Notes under the pieces: generated by a model
Seen by the model: the letters and a program-made list of their open reading frames with translations, nothing else
What the model was told of the DNA's origin: nothing
The model's database searches: none
Assembly: GCA_002472275.1 (NCBI GenBank)
Contig: DKRQ01000026.1
Span: forward strand, 62,001 to 126,000
Direction of reading: 5' to 3'
DNA from: Caryophanales bacterium UBA7278
GTDB lineage: Bacteria > Bacillota_I > Bacilli_A > RFN20 > CAG-826
DNA: 64,000 nucleotides
In this document: one piece after another, positions 1-6,847 of the stretch
How the letters are laid out: each line of letters begins with the position of its first letter
Position numbering within the stretch: position 1 is the stretch's first letter
Program-made: the position numbers and the translations under genes

Positions 1-166
1 TAGGGACGAGGTTGGAATCGCCGCCTTTTTCGATGATGACGTGTTGGGGAAGGACGAAATAAGTAGTGGCCGCGGTGGCGCCGAAGATGCCGATGAAGGC
101 GAGGCCGGTCAGCCATGAGGATGAACGGAGTTTCTTGCCGTCGTTATGTTTTTTGAAGAGTTTCAT
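1..166 (-). CDS. Membrane-anchored protein, N-terminal part only
   Basis: Only the first 55 codons lie in the window; the rest runs off the left edge. The visible part begins MKLFKKHNDGKKLRSSS, a basic cytoplasmic stretch, followed by one hydrophobic segment (about residues 17-40) and then a polar region, so it looks like a single-pass protein with its bulk outside the cell. The start at 166 is chosen because AGGAGG lies about 8 bases upstream. The gene sits 15 bases behind the 317-residue gene 182-1135 on the same strand, and both have the same topology, so they are probably co-transcribed partners. I do not recognise the family. Confidence 0.6.
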   Translation of the reverse strand, partial: MKLFKKHNDGKKLRSSSWLTGLAFIGIFGATAATTYFVLPQHVIIEKGGDSNLVP

Positions 167-181
167 GATGATTCCTCCTGA

Positions 182-1135
182 TTATTCGAGTGATTCCGGA
201 TAGGCCGGTAGTTTGCTTCCCACTTCCGGGAAGCCGAAGTCGGGTGCCCCGACGTGGAATTCGGTTACGAGGGTTCCCTCGCAGCTTGACCCGACTCCCG
301 CGCTCGTGGTCGCGAAGTATTTCTCGTGGCTCTTGAGCTTTCTTAGGGTCAGGTCCTTGTCCATCGTCACCGTGAGGTGGCAATAGTCGAAGGTCGGTTT
401 GTATTTGAGGCTTGAGATGGTTTGCATCTGGCATTGGTAACGGAGCACCCCGGTTTTGGGGTTGAGCTCTGCCTCGACGACGTATTGGCCATCCACTTCC
501 TTGATAGCCGATTCCCCATCTCCCGAGGGCGGGGTTCCGCTAAGCATGGTGGCGGGGGAGACCAGGTAGACGAGCGATTCGGCGACGTTGCGACCCATCA
601 TGGTCTTGTATTCGTCGTTGCTCATCGTCTTCTTCGTGTGGTTCTCGTAATCGTCGCGTTCGCCCCAATAGGTCGTGGTGACGTCCCCTTCGCGGAACAT
701 GCGGTCGTGGATGTTGATGAGGGAGGAGGAGGCGTTGGATTCCTCGAAGAACCTTTCCCCCATCTTGACCGAACGGGTCTGGATGCCTTGCCTGACCATC
801 GCGGCCTGGGTGAACCCGACCCCGATGCTCCAGCAGTTCTCGCTTTGGTCGAAGCGGGCGAACGAGGCGACGATGATCTCATCCACGGTGAGGGCCTTGT
901 CGAAGGGGGTTCCCGCCTTCTCGGCTTTGGCGGCCTTGGCTAGGACCGCTTCCACGTTAGGCGCGTAATCGTCGAGCCCCGCCACGAATTGGTAGGCGTC
1001 GGGCTTGAGCATCTGCGCGACTTGGAAGCCGGCGAACATGCCTCCGCCCATCCCGACCACCAGAAGCGTCGGCAAAAGGAAGGCGTTTGCCTGGAAGTGG
1101 CGTTTCGTTTTTGCTTTGGCGACGCTAGGTTCCAT
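182..1135 (-). CDS. Single-pass membrane protein of unknown function (317 aa)
   Basis: The protein has a short basic N-terminus, one hydrophobic segment at about residues 17-43 (FLLPTLLVVGMGGGMFAGF) and a long, soluble, probably extracellular domain of about 270 residues. That domain contains a few cysteines (for example near the middle, in YQCQMQ, and near the end, in GSSCEG) that could form disulfides. No catalytic motif is recognised. The start is supported by an AGGAGGAAGG ribosome site directly upstream. It heads a two-gene minus-strand unit with the truncated gene 1-166. An imperfect dyad at 1174-1199 lies upstream. Confidence 0.6.
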   Translation of the reverse strand: MEPSVAKAKTKRHFQANAFLLPTLLVVGMGGGMFAGFQVAQMLKPDAYQFVAGLDDYAPNVEAVLAKAAKAEKAGTPFDKALTVDEIIVASFARFDQSENCWSIGVGFTQAAMVRQGIQTRSVKMGERFFEESNASSSLINIHDRMFREGDVTTTYWGERDDYENHTKKTMSNDEYKTMMGRNVAESLVYLVSPATMLSGTPPSGDGESAIKEVDGQYVVEAELNPKTGVLRYQCQMQTISSLKYKPTFDYCHLTVTMDKDLTLRKLKSHEKYFATTSAGVGSSCEGTLVTEFHVGAPDFGFPEVGSKLPAYPESLE

Positions 1136-1520
1136 TTCCTTCCTCCTGTGGCCGGGCTAATCCTACCGAATACGTGCGTATAGGCCTATCTACACGCACC
1201 TCTATTTCTTGAAGATAGGCATTCTCCGATTCGTAGAATTGCCGATAAAATGGGCAAAAATACCGGGGCTCATTGCTTTTTTATGCGTAAATGACTTGTC
1301 AATATATCATTCGATTCATCCATGGCAAATTTTCATTGAAATTTTCATGGATTTTCATTTTCGATTGAATTTCCTCGATGGAATCAAATGAATTTCATAT
1401 GTAAAAAACTAATTGACCTTTTTGATTTCCCATTTTGTTTTTTGAAAGATCGTTGCAAAGTGGTTAAAATATCAGTGTCAGCCTATTTTCACATCCTAGA
1501 CAGAAAGGAGGACAGGGGGA
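1136..1520. other. AT-rich 385-bp intergenic region without a convincing gene
   Basis: This is the longest gene-free stretch in the window and is clearly richer in A+T than its surroundings. It holds an imperfect dyad at 1174-1199 (outer arms GTGCGT/ACGCAC, inner ATAGGCCTAT), a cluster of TTTTCAT repeats at about 1328-1365 including the palindrome TGAAATTTTCA, and the promoter of the CarD-like gene at 1442-1470. Short open frames here have no ribosome site or promoter and look accidental. Confidence 0.6.
1442..1470 (+). promoter_or_regulatory. Promoter of the CarD-like gene
   Basis: TTGAAA, 17 bases, TAAAAT. The predicted transcript starts near 1477, leaving a leader of about 44 bases that carries AAAGGAGG nine bases before a GTG start. 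Confidence 0.65.
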
Positions 1521-2009
1521 GTGTACGCGAAAGACTCTTATGTGTTTCACACCCATTGCGGTGTCTGCCAAGTCGTCGACGTGGCGCCTCTTTCCGGCGA
1601 CCCTTCCGGCAGTCTTTATTATGTCCTCCGACCCCTCTATGGAGACGATGGCAGCAACATCGTCCGCGTCCCCTTCGATAACCCCGCTTCGCTAAGAAGG
1701 CCCCTCGACAAAGCCCTCGCCGAGGAGCTCATCGAGAACTGGCCCGACGTGAAAACCGACCTCTATATCTCCGATTCGAAAAAGAGGAAGCTCTCCTATG
1801 AGACCGCGCTTCGCTCGGGCATGGTGGAGGATCTCGCCGTGCTCCTAGAAGGGGCGATGCAAAGGAAGGCCAGGGATGGCCACCTCAACTCGATGGACGC
1901 CCAATTCGTCAATAGGGCCGCCCCGATCGTCTATGGGGAATTAGGGTTCGCCCTAGGCATGTCCGTGGAGGACACCAAGGCCTACGTAGCAAGCAGGACG
2001 GGACGTTAA
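1521..2009 (+). CDS. CarD/CdnL-like RNA polymerase-binding regulator
   Basis: 162 residues. The N-terminal half resembles the CarD_CdnL_TRCF RNA-polymerase interaction domain: a Tudor-like beta fold starting FHTHCGVCQVVDV, then SLYYVLRPLYG and IVRVPFDN, with the typical RRPL step. The C-terminal half is helical and ends in the ELGFALGMSVEDTKAYV pattern of the family. Such proteins bind the RNAP beta subunit and stabilise open complexes at promoters, often rRNA promoters. GTG is taken as the start because AAAGGAGG lies nine bases upstream. It is monocistronic, ending at a bidirectional terminator. The family call is by pattern only. Confidence 0.75.
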   Translation: MYAKDSYVFHTHCGVCQVVDVAPLSGDPSGSLYYVLRPLYGDDGSNIVRVPFDNPASLRRPLDKALAEELIENWPDVKTDLYISDSKKRKLSYETALRSGMVEDLAVLLEGAMQRKARDGHLNSMDAQFVNRAAPIVYGELGFALGMSVEDTKAYVASRTGR

Positions 2010-2020
2010 TTAGACAAAGA

Positions 2021-2056
2021 AAAAAGGTCAGCCGATTCGCAGGCTGACCTTTCTTT
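2021..2056. terminator. Bidirectional intrinsic terminator
   Basis: Stem AAGGTCAGCC / GGCTGACCTT with an eight-base loop. A T-rich tail follows on the plus strand and the A run 2021-2025 gives a T tail on the minus strand. It serves both the CarD-like gene and the membrane-protein gene 2069-2524. Confidence 0.85.
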
Positions 2057-2068
2057 TACCTTGATGCC

Positions 2069-2524
2069 TTAGGCCTTGGAGACGCGGTAGGCGCCATATA
2101 GTCCGAGGAGGGCGCCGATGAATCCGAACACGGCGGTGAGGATCGTTCCGGTGCCGTTGGTGGGGATTTCGGTGGTGATCGCGTTGGCTTGCACGTAGAA
2201 GGTGGGGGCCATGAGGAACAGGACGGACCCGGCGGCGAGGCAGATGCCCGCGATGCCTAGGCCGAACATGGAGATCTTGCCGGGCATGATGCAGGCGATG
2301 AGGGCCAAGAGGATGGCGACGGCCTGGAGGACGAAGGCGATCACGAGGGGAACGACGACGACCCTGCCTTGATAACCGAACATGACCTGGAAGCCATTGC
2401 CGCGGGTGGAGGCGACGCCATAGGTGCTATCGGATCCGAAGGCGGTGGAGAAGAGAACGAGGATTGCGATGAGGGCCGCCGCGGAGACGAGGAGGCCGAA
2501 TATGAGATTGATTTTTCTATTCAT
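2069..2524 (-). CDS. Four-helix membrane protein of unknown function
   Basis: 151 residues with four hydrophobic segments at about 7-27, 52-74, 83-105 and 125-146. A short polar loop lies between segments 1 and 2 (SDSTYGVASTRGNGFQVMFGYQGR). No conserved charged residue inside the membrane suggests transport or catalysis, and I do not recognise a family. It follows the MFS gene on the same strand but has its own promoter (2546-2574). The start has a weak ribosome site (GGTAGG). It ends at the bidirectional terminator shared with the CarD-like gene. Confidence 0.6.
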   Translation of the reverse strand: MNRKINLIFGLLVSAAALIAILVLFSTAFGSDSTYGVASTRGNGFQVMFGYQGRVVVVPLVIAFVLQAVAILLALIACIMPGKISMFGLGIAGICLAAGSVLFLMAPTFYVQANAITTEIPTNGTGTILTAVFGFIGALLGLYGAYRVSKA

Positions 2525-2545
2525 GGTTAAAACCTACCAGCGATA

Positions 2546-2574
2546 AATATACCCTTAGGGGCACCGATGGGCAA
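2546..2574 (-). promoter_or_regulatory. Promoter of membrane-protein gene 2069-2524
   Basis: On the minus strand TTGCCC, 17 bases, TATATT; the leader would be about 16 bases. Confidence 0.55.
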
Positions 2575-2603
2575 TAAGGGATTTAGGCGCTCACTACGTG
2601 GGG

Positions 2604-3986
2604 TTATTCCTGGGATTCCTGGGAGACCTGGGGGAGTTTCTTGGCGATTTGCCTCGATTTGACGTGGAGCCAGATGACGGGGAGCAAAGCCAAAGCCGCG
2701 GCCACCAAAGTGACGAGGAACATGACGCGGTCGGGCGCTTTCTCGACGATCGTGTAGGCATCGGCCCCATGGCCATAGGTCGTGGTTTTCGTCTTGGTGA
2801 AGAAGGCGCTCGAGATGGAGGAGCCTAGGATCATCGGGATCATGACGACGAACACCATCCTGACGGCCTGATAGGCACCGGCGTCATCCTTAGGAGTCCT
2901 ATCCCTGATTTCGGCGCCGAGGGCGGCCGTACCTAAAAGATAACCGGTCATCAAAAGCGCGCCGCTAAGGATGACCAAACCGAAATCGGATCCTAGGAAG
3001 TAGAAGCAAATGGAGCCGGCGATCATGAGGCCGATTGCTGGGTAAAGCACCTTGAATTTGCCGATCTTTTCCATGAAGGCCCCGATGCCGAGGACGATGA
3101 GCGAGGCGGTGCCCATGATCGCGGCCATCGCCAGGATGAAGCCGTTGCCGCCCATGGTCGGCATGTCTTGGATGTAGACCATGATGTAGGGCATGAAGCT
3201 ATCGACGGCGATGTTGAAGAAGAGGAAGGCGAGCAAGGCGATATAGAAGAGGGGGTTGCTCTTCACCGACTTCGGGGTGAAGCCTTTGGCCATGTGGCGG
3301 AGATAGGCCTCCTCGCGGTTAGGGATGGCTTTGTCCTTAGGAAGGAGGAAGAAAGCAATGATGCCAACCGCGGTGGTCAAAGCGCCGAAAACGAGGAAGA
3401 AGATGAACCATCTGGGCGCGGCTTCTTCGGGGGAGAGGCTATTCTCGGGGACGCCGAGGATTAAACCGATGCCGAGCATCATCGCCATCGCTAGAAGCGG
3501 CATGATCGAGAGGACCGATTCGACAAAGGGGCGGTTCTTCGGGTTTGTTTCGTCCGTGACGAAGGCATTGAAGCAAGCGTCGTTTCCGGTGGAGCCGAAG
3601 AAGGTCATGACGCAGTCGACCACGACGTTCATGATGCCTACGAGCAACACGGCTTTCCCGATGTCGCCGCCGGTCAGGTTCTTCATATTGGTAAGAGACA
3701 TGACCCCGAAAAGGAACACCGTGATGCCCCAAATGGAGTAGCCGGCCGCGATGAAGACCTTCCTTTTGCCAAGGCGATCCGAAAGCGCGCCCATGAAGAA
3801 GGTCGTGAGCGTGGCAACGACCGCCGAGGCGATCGTCATCCAGGTGATATGGTCTGAGTTATGCGATTGGGAATAGACCCAAAGGTTGATGTAATTGTTC
3901 TCGATGGCCCAGGCTACCTGCCCGATTAGACCCACCAAGACGAAAGCCGCCCACCTTCGAGCGCCGAGTTTCTTTTCGTTGTCCAT
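2604..3986 (-). CDS. Major facilitator superfamily transporter
   Basis: About 460 residues with 12 predicted membrane helices. The MFS loop 2-3 signature appears as MGALSDRLGKRK near residue 65-75, and a long central loop (LLPKDKAIPNREEAYLRHMAKGFTPKSVKSN) separates the two six-helix halves. The sequence NNYINLWVYS in helix 1 and the overall length suggest a sugar or organic solute carrier, but the substrate cannot be read. An open frame extends upstream to 4118, but the start at 3986 is preferred. A TACAAT -10 box ends six bases before it, which suggests a leaderless transcript, and the homologous region begins there (MDNEKKLGARRWAAFVLVGL). It is divergent from the yhhN-like gene. Confidence 0.75.
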   Translation of the reverse strand: MDNEKKLGARRWAAFVLVGLIGQVAWAIENNYINLWVYSQSHNSDHITWMTIASAVVATLTTFFMGALSDRLGKRKVFIAAGYSIWGITVFLFGVMSLTNMKNLTGGDIGKAVLLVGIMNVVVDCVMTFFGSTGNDACFNAFVTDETNPKNRPFVESVLSIMPLLAMAMMLGIGLILGVPENSLSPEEAAPRWFIFFLVFGALTTAVGIIAFFLLPKDKAIPNREEAYLRHMAKGFTPKSVKSNPLFYIALLAFLFFNIAVDSFMPYIMVYIQDMPTMGGNGFILAMAAIMGTASLIVLGIGAFMEKIGKFKVLYPAIGLMIAGSICFYFLGSDFGLVILSGALLMTGYLLGTAALGAEIRDRTPKDDAGAYQAVRMVFVVMIPMILGSSISSAFFTKTKTTTYGHGADAYTIVEKAPDRVMFLVTLVAAALALLPVIWLHVKSRQIAKKLPQVSQESQE

Positions 3987-3992
3987 ATTTGC

Positions 3993-3998
3993 ATTGTA
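3993..3998 (-). promoter_or_regulatory. -10 box of the MFS gene, leaderless arrangement
   Basis: TACAAT on the minus strand ends six bases before the ATG at 3986. The -35 is weak. The site lies next to the divergent promoter of the yhhN-like gene. Confidence 0.45.
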
Positions 3999-4006
3999 AC
4001 GCTTTT

Positions 4007-4036
4007 TTGTCATAACGCACTCGGCGGACGTAAAAT
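4007..4036 (+). promoter_or_regulatory. Promoter of the yhhN-like gene, leaderless arrangement
   Basis: TTGTCA, 18 bases, TAAAAT, then seven bases to the ATG at 4044. Transcription would start at or one base before the start codon. No Shine-Dalgarno sequence is present. Confidence 0.65.
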
Positions 4037-4043
4037 AAGAAAG

Positions 4044-4724
4044 ATGATCGATTTCGCTTCGATTCCCGTCGTCACATACGTCTTTCTCGGCGTTTTCGTA
4101 GTCGTGAGCGGAATCCACCTCTATTTCTGCTTCGTCGAGAACGAACTCGCCAGGAAAATCACCAAGCCGATGACGACCGGCGCTTTGCTCGTCGCCGCGA
4201 TGGTCATGAACATCCAGGCCGTCACGATTTACCTGGCCCTTTTCTGCGGCTTCCTGGGGGACGTGTTCCTATTGAAAAAGCATAAGGTCCTGCCTTTCGT
4301 GCTAGGCATGCTCGCCTTCATGGGCAACCACATCCTCAACATCGCTTCGGTCTGCATCCTTGTCAAGCCGGAATGGCCCTATTACGTCGGTGGGGCGCTC
4401 TTCCTGATTCTTTTCTCCTTCATCGGCTACCACTTCGTCAGCAAATTCGTGCATCAAAAGAAACTGGCCTTTGGCGGCACGGTGTATCTAGGACTCATCG
4501 TCCTTTCCTTCATCGCGGCGGTAGTGGCCTGCGCAAGAGGCTATTCCAATTACATGCTCTTAGCGGCCTTTGGCGGGGTCAGCTTCATCGTAAGCGACCT
4601 ATTCCTCGCCAAATCCTCTTTCATCAGGAACTTCAAAAGGAGGGACTTCTTCATCATGTCCACTTACCTTTTGGCGCAGCTGCTTATCGTTTCGGGCTTC
4701 CTGCTTACTTGGATGATCCGTTGA
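4044..4724 (+). CDS. YhhN/TMEM86 family membrane protein (lysoplasmalogenase-like)
   Basis: 226 residues, about eight hydrophobic segments. The YhhN pattern is visible: KPMTTGALLVAAM near residue 45, the GFLGDVFLL motif with its conserved aspartate near residue 75, MLAFMGNHILNI, and VSDLFLA near residue 190. Family members such as TMEM86 hydrolyse the vinyl-ether bond of lysoplasmalogens. If this activity holds, the organism would meet or make plasmalogen lipids. It has its own apparently leaderless promoter. The 3' end overlaps rdgB tail-to-tail by 20 bases. The family is fairly sure; the reaction is inferred from family knowledge. Confidence 0.75.
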   Translation: MIDFASIPVVTYVFLGVFVVVSGIHLYFCFVENELARKITKPMTTGALLVAAMVMNIQAVTIYLALFCGFLGDVFLLKKHKVLPFVLGMLAFMGNHILNIASVCILVKPEWPYYVGGALFLILFSFIGYHFVSKFVHQKKLAFGGTVYLGLIVLSFIAAVVACARGYSNYMLLAAFGGVSFIVSDLFLAKSSFIRNFKRRDFFIMSTYLLAQLLIVSGFLLTWMIR

Positions 4725-5307
4725 TCGCCAGGAAGATCTTCAGTTTCGCGATCGCCTTGCTCCTATGGGAAAAGGCGTTTTTTGTTTCCTCGTCGACGGT
4801 GCCGAAGTCGGCATTGGCCTCGGTCGAATGGAAAATGGGGTCATAACCAAAACCGTTGGAACCATGGGCTTTTTCCAAGAGATATCCAGGGCAGATTCCT
4901 TCAAAATAGAGGGGTTTTGCGGCGGAATTCTCCAAATAGCAGATGCAGCAACGGAACTGGGCCGAGCGGTCTTCCTTACCCTCTAGGCGGCGGTTGAGTT
5001 CCTCATAGGCCGCGGGGTAGCCGCCGCAAGAATCGGCAAAGCGGGAGGAGAACAATCCGGGGAATCCCCCGAGGGCGTTCACCTCCAAACCCGAGTCGTC
5101 GGCGATGACGGGGTAGGGGACTTTCTTTGATAAGGCGAGAGCCTTGATGTAGGCGTTCTCGCGGTAGGTCTCGGCGGTCTCCTCGGGGTCGGATTCGATG
5201 CCGATGTCGGAAGGGGAATAGATGAGGAAGCCCATGGGGGCGAGGATCTCGCGGTACTCGCGGAGCTTCCCTTTGTTATTGGTGGCGAGGCAGATTTCGA
5301 TGTTCAT
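4705..5307 (-). CDS. rdgB: Non-canonical purine NTP pyrophosphatase (RdgB/HAM1)
   Basis: 200 residues. It hydrolyses dITP, dXTP and ITP/XTP to monophosphates and keeps deaminated purines out of nucleic acids. The family substrate loop LATNNKGK is at residues 7-14, the catalytic/metal aspartates are in VIADDSGLEV (D70, D71), and the base-recognition signatures HGSNGFGYDPIF and SHRSKA lie towards the C-terminus. A longer frame starts upstream, but 5307 is chosen because it begins MNIEICLATNN exactly as in the family. An extended -10 (TGCTATAGT) ends seven bases before it, with no ribosome site. It overlaps the yhhN-like gene tail-to-tail. Confidence 0.93.
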   Translation of the reverse strand: MNIEICLATNNKGKLREYREILAPMGFLIYSPSDIGIESDPEETAETYRENAYIKALALSKKVPYPVIADDSGLEVNALGGFPGLFSSRFADSCGGYPAAYEELNRRLEGKEDRSAQFRCCICYLENSAAKPLYFEGICPGYLLEKAHGSNGFGYDPIFHSTEANADFGTVDEETKNAFSHRSKAIAKLKIFLAINGSSK

Positions 5308-5314
5308 GGTGCCC

Positions 5315-5323
5315 ACTATAGCA
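5315..5323 (-). promoter_or_regulatory. Extended -10 promoter of rdgB, leaderless arrangement
   Basis: TGCTATAGT on the minus strand, seven bases before the ATG at 5307. It lies just downstream of the terminator of the tRNA unit. Confidence 0.6.
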
Positions 5324-5340
5324 AAAGAAGGGATCCGGAA

Positions 5341-5366
5341 AAAGAAAAATGCCGACTCAATCGGCA
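5341..5366 (-). terminator. Intrinsic terminator of the tRNA unit
   Basis: Stem TGCCGA / TCGGCA followed on the minus strand by TTTTTCTTT, ten bases after the tRNA-Gly CCA end. Confidence 0.8.
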
Positions 5367-5375
5367 CTTCTAGGA

Positions 5376-5449
5376 TGGAGCAGGTGACGGGAATCGGACC
5401 CGCGTAACCAGCTTGGAAGGCTGGTGTTCTACCATTGAACTACACCTGC
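5376..5449 (-). tRNA. tRNA-Gly (anticodon TCC)
   Basis: Read on the minus strand, a 74-base cloverleaf: acceptor GCAGGTG / CACCTGC, anticodon stem CCAGC / GCTGG with loop CTTCCAA, and T arm GCGGG / CCCGT with loop TCCGATT. The CCA end is encoded. It is the second gene of a two-tRNA transcript. Confidence 0.95.
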
Positions 5450-5451
5450 GC

Positions 5452-5528
5452 TGGCGGACCATACGAGATTCGAACTCGTGATCTCTTCCGTGACAGGGAA
5501 GCATGTTAGGCCGCTACACCAATGGTCC
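5452..5528 (-). tRNA. tRNA-Asp (anticodon GTC)
   Basis: Read on the minus strand: acceptor GGACCAT / ATGGTCC, discriminator G, encoded CCA, anticodon stem CTTCC / GGAAG with loop CTGTCAC, and a T loop containing TTCGAAT. It is the first gene of a two-tRNA unit, two bases before tRNA-Gly. Confidence 0.95.
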
Positions 5529-5539
5529 GAGCGGACATA

Positions 5540-5568
5540 ACTATATCATAGGCGGCGCGAGTGTCCAA
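5540..5568 (-). promoter_or_regulatory. Promoter of the tRNA-Asp/tRNA-Gly unit
   Basis: On the minus strand TTGGAC, 17 bases, TATAGT, with an extended TG element (TGATATAGT). Confidence 0.75.
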
Positions 5569-5580
5569 ACCTTTTTGGCA

Positions 5581-5604
5581 AAAGAAAACACCCCTAAGGG
5601 TGCT
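5581..5604 (-). terminator. Intrinsic terminator of trxA
   Basis: Stem CACCC / GGGTG with T-rich tail (TTTTCTTT) on the minus strand, five bases after the trxA stop codon. Confidence 0.75.
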
Positions 5605-5608
5605 TCTT

Positions 5609-5914
5609 TCATTCGTTGATGAATTTGGCGAGGGCGGCTTTGGGGGAATAGCCAAGCCTCTTCCTCATTTCCTGACCGTTTTCGAAGTAGATGAGGGTGG
5701 GGATGGAATAGACCTGGTATTTGGCCGCGACCGCGGGGAGCTCGTCGACGTCGACTTTGATGAACTTGACGTCGGGCATTTCCTTTTCCAGTTCCTCGAT
5801 GACGGGGCTAAGCATGTTGCAGGGCCCGCACCAAGTGGCGAAGAAGTCTAGCAGGACCTTGCCCGAGGCGATTTCCTTCTCGAATTCCTCGGCGGTTTTG
5901 ATGTGGATCGGCAT
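5609..5914 (-). CDS. trxA: Thioredoxin
   Basis: 101 residues, the usual size for a single-domain cytoplasmic thioredoxin. It reduces protein disulfides with electrons from thioredoxin reductase. The active site WCGPC is at residues 28-32, the cis-proline motif SIPTLIYF follows near residue 70, and the glycine pattern near the C-terminus is kept. It lies downstream of the TraX-like gene and could be read from that operon. It also has a promoter over the end of that gene and a strong AAAGGAGG ribosome site, so it can be transcribed alone. It ends in its own terminator. Confidence 0.95.
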   Translation of the reverse strand: MPIHIKTAEEFEKEIASGKVLLDFFATWCGPCNMLSPVIEELEKEMPDVKFIKVDVDELPAVAAKYQVYSIPTLIYFENGQEMRKRLGYSPKAALAKFINE

Positions 5915-5937
5915 GTCGTTGCCTCCTTTCGGTAGAA

Positions 5938-5966
5938 ACTATAGCCCGAAAATCAATATCAGTAAA
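5938..5966 (-). promoter_or_regulatory. Promoter of trxA
   Basis: On the minus strand TTTACT, 17 bases, TATAGT. The -10 box overlaps the stop codon of the TraX-like gene, and a leader of about 17 bases contains AAAGGAGG. Confidence 0.6.
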
Positions 5967-6847
5967 AGCATATGCACCGGATAGTAGAGGTAGGAGAAAA
6001 CACGGAACCATTTCGCGTCGTAACCCCTCTTTCCGGAATAGAGCAGGATCGGGATGATCGCCAATAGGCAATAGGACTCAAACGACATCTGCAGGGGGTC
6101 ATAGGGCCTATTCCCTTCGCCAGCGCCGATATAGGAGGCGCCCCAGAAGGCAAGGACGATCACGAAAAAGGTGAGGCAGGAGAGGATGTTGACGAGTTTG
6201 CGGTGGGGGGGAGTGTCCTCATAGGAAGCGTAGTCCTGCCCGATGGCGGTAAGGTATTGCGAACTCGCAAGCTTCGATAGGGGCCTCGCCAAATAGAAGC
6301 CGAGGGCAATCGCTAGACCTAGAAGCGAATATCCGGGGCGGAGATAGGTCGGCCACCAAAGGACGTTCATGCTATTCACGTTTTCATATAGGTAGACGCC
6401 AAAGCTAAGGCCGACGACCGCGACGGGGATGATGAGGAATACCTTCCTCCAGCCCTTGAGGCTAAGGCAATAGAAGAAGCCCGCGATGATAAGAAGGTCG
6501 GCAAAGGCGTTTTCGATTCGCTGAAAGGCGAGGTAACGATTCCCTGGAACGGCGTAGATGTAGATGGTCTCGACCAAGGCGATGGAGACGAAGAAGATGG
6601 CGATGCGCAGAAAATACTTCAGCGGGGAGCGCGTGTAACGGAATCCCTCCACCATTAAGAAGGCGAATAGGGGGAAGGCGATGCGCCCGATGGCGCGGAA
6701 AACGTAGCCCGTGGTGTATAGGGGCGACTCCTGGACGTTGAACATCAAAAAGACGCCGATGTGGTCGAGCGTCATGAAGATCATCGCCATGACCTTGATG
6801 ACGAATCCAGACAGGATTTGCGCGGATTTCTGCCCTTCCATGGTCAT
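5939..6847 (-). CDS. TraX-like membrane protein
   Basis: 302 residues with about eight membrane segments. The TraX family pattern is clear: MIFMTLDHIGVFL near residue 20, FRAIGRIAFPLFAFLMVEGFRYTRS near residues 50-75, and the terminal YLYYPVHMLLLILIFG. TraX of F plasmids N-acetylates pilin, and chromosomal relatives are thought to be membrane acyltransferases of unknown substrate. The start codon overlaps the stop of the CPBP protease gene (ATGA), so translation is coupled. An insert at about residues 195-225 (QDYASYEDTPPHRK) is soluble. Nothing here suggests conjugation; it is a resident gene. Confidence 0.75.
   Translation of the reverse strand: MTMEGQKSAQILSGFVIKVMAMIFMTLDHIGVFLMFNVQESPLYTTGYVFRAIGRIAFPLFAFLMVEGFRYTRSPLKYFLRIAIFFVSIALVETIYIYAVPGNRYLAFQRIENAFADLLIIAGFFYCLSLKGWRKVFLIIPVAVVGLSFGVYLYENVNSMNVLWWPTYLRPGYSLLGLAIALGFYLARPLSKLASSQYLTAIGQDYASYEDTPPHRKLVNILSCLTFFVIVLAFWGASYIGAGEGNRPYDPLQMSFESYCLLAIIPILLYSGKRGYDAKWFRVFSYLYYPVHMLLLILIFGL

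Noticed and set aside
1209..1391. 60-codon open frame in the AT-rich gap before the CarD-like gene
   Set aside because: No ribosome site and no correctly placed promoter; the residues look random and hydrophobic.
1388..1681. 97-codon frame overlapping the start of the CarD-like gene
   Set aside because: It runs through the promoter and ribosome site of the real gene and lacks its own.
5939..6847. Conjugative element suggested by the TraX-like protein
   Set aside because: No other transfer genes are nearby, and TraX-like acyltransferases are common in chromosomes.
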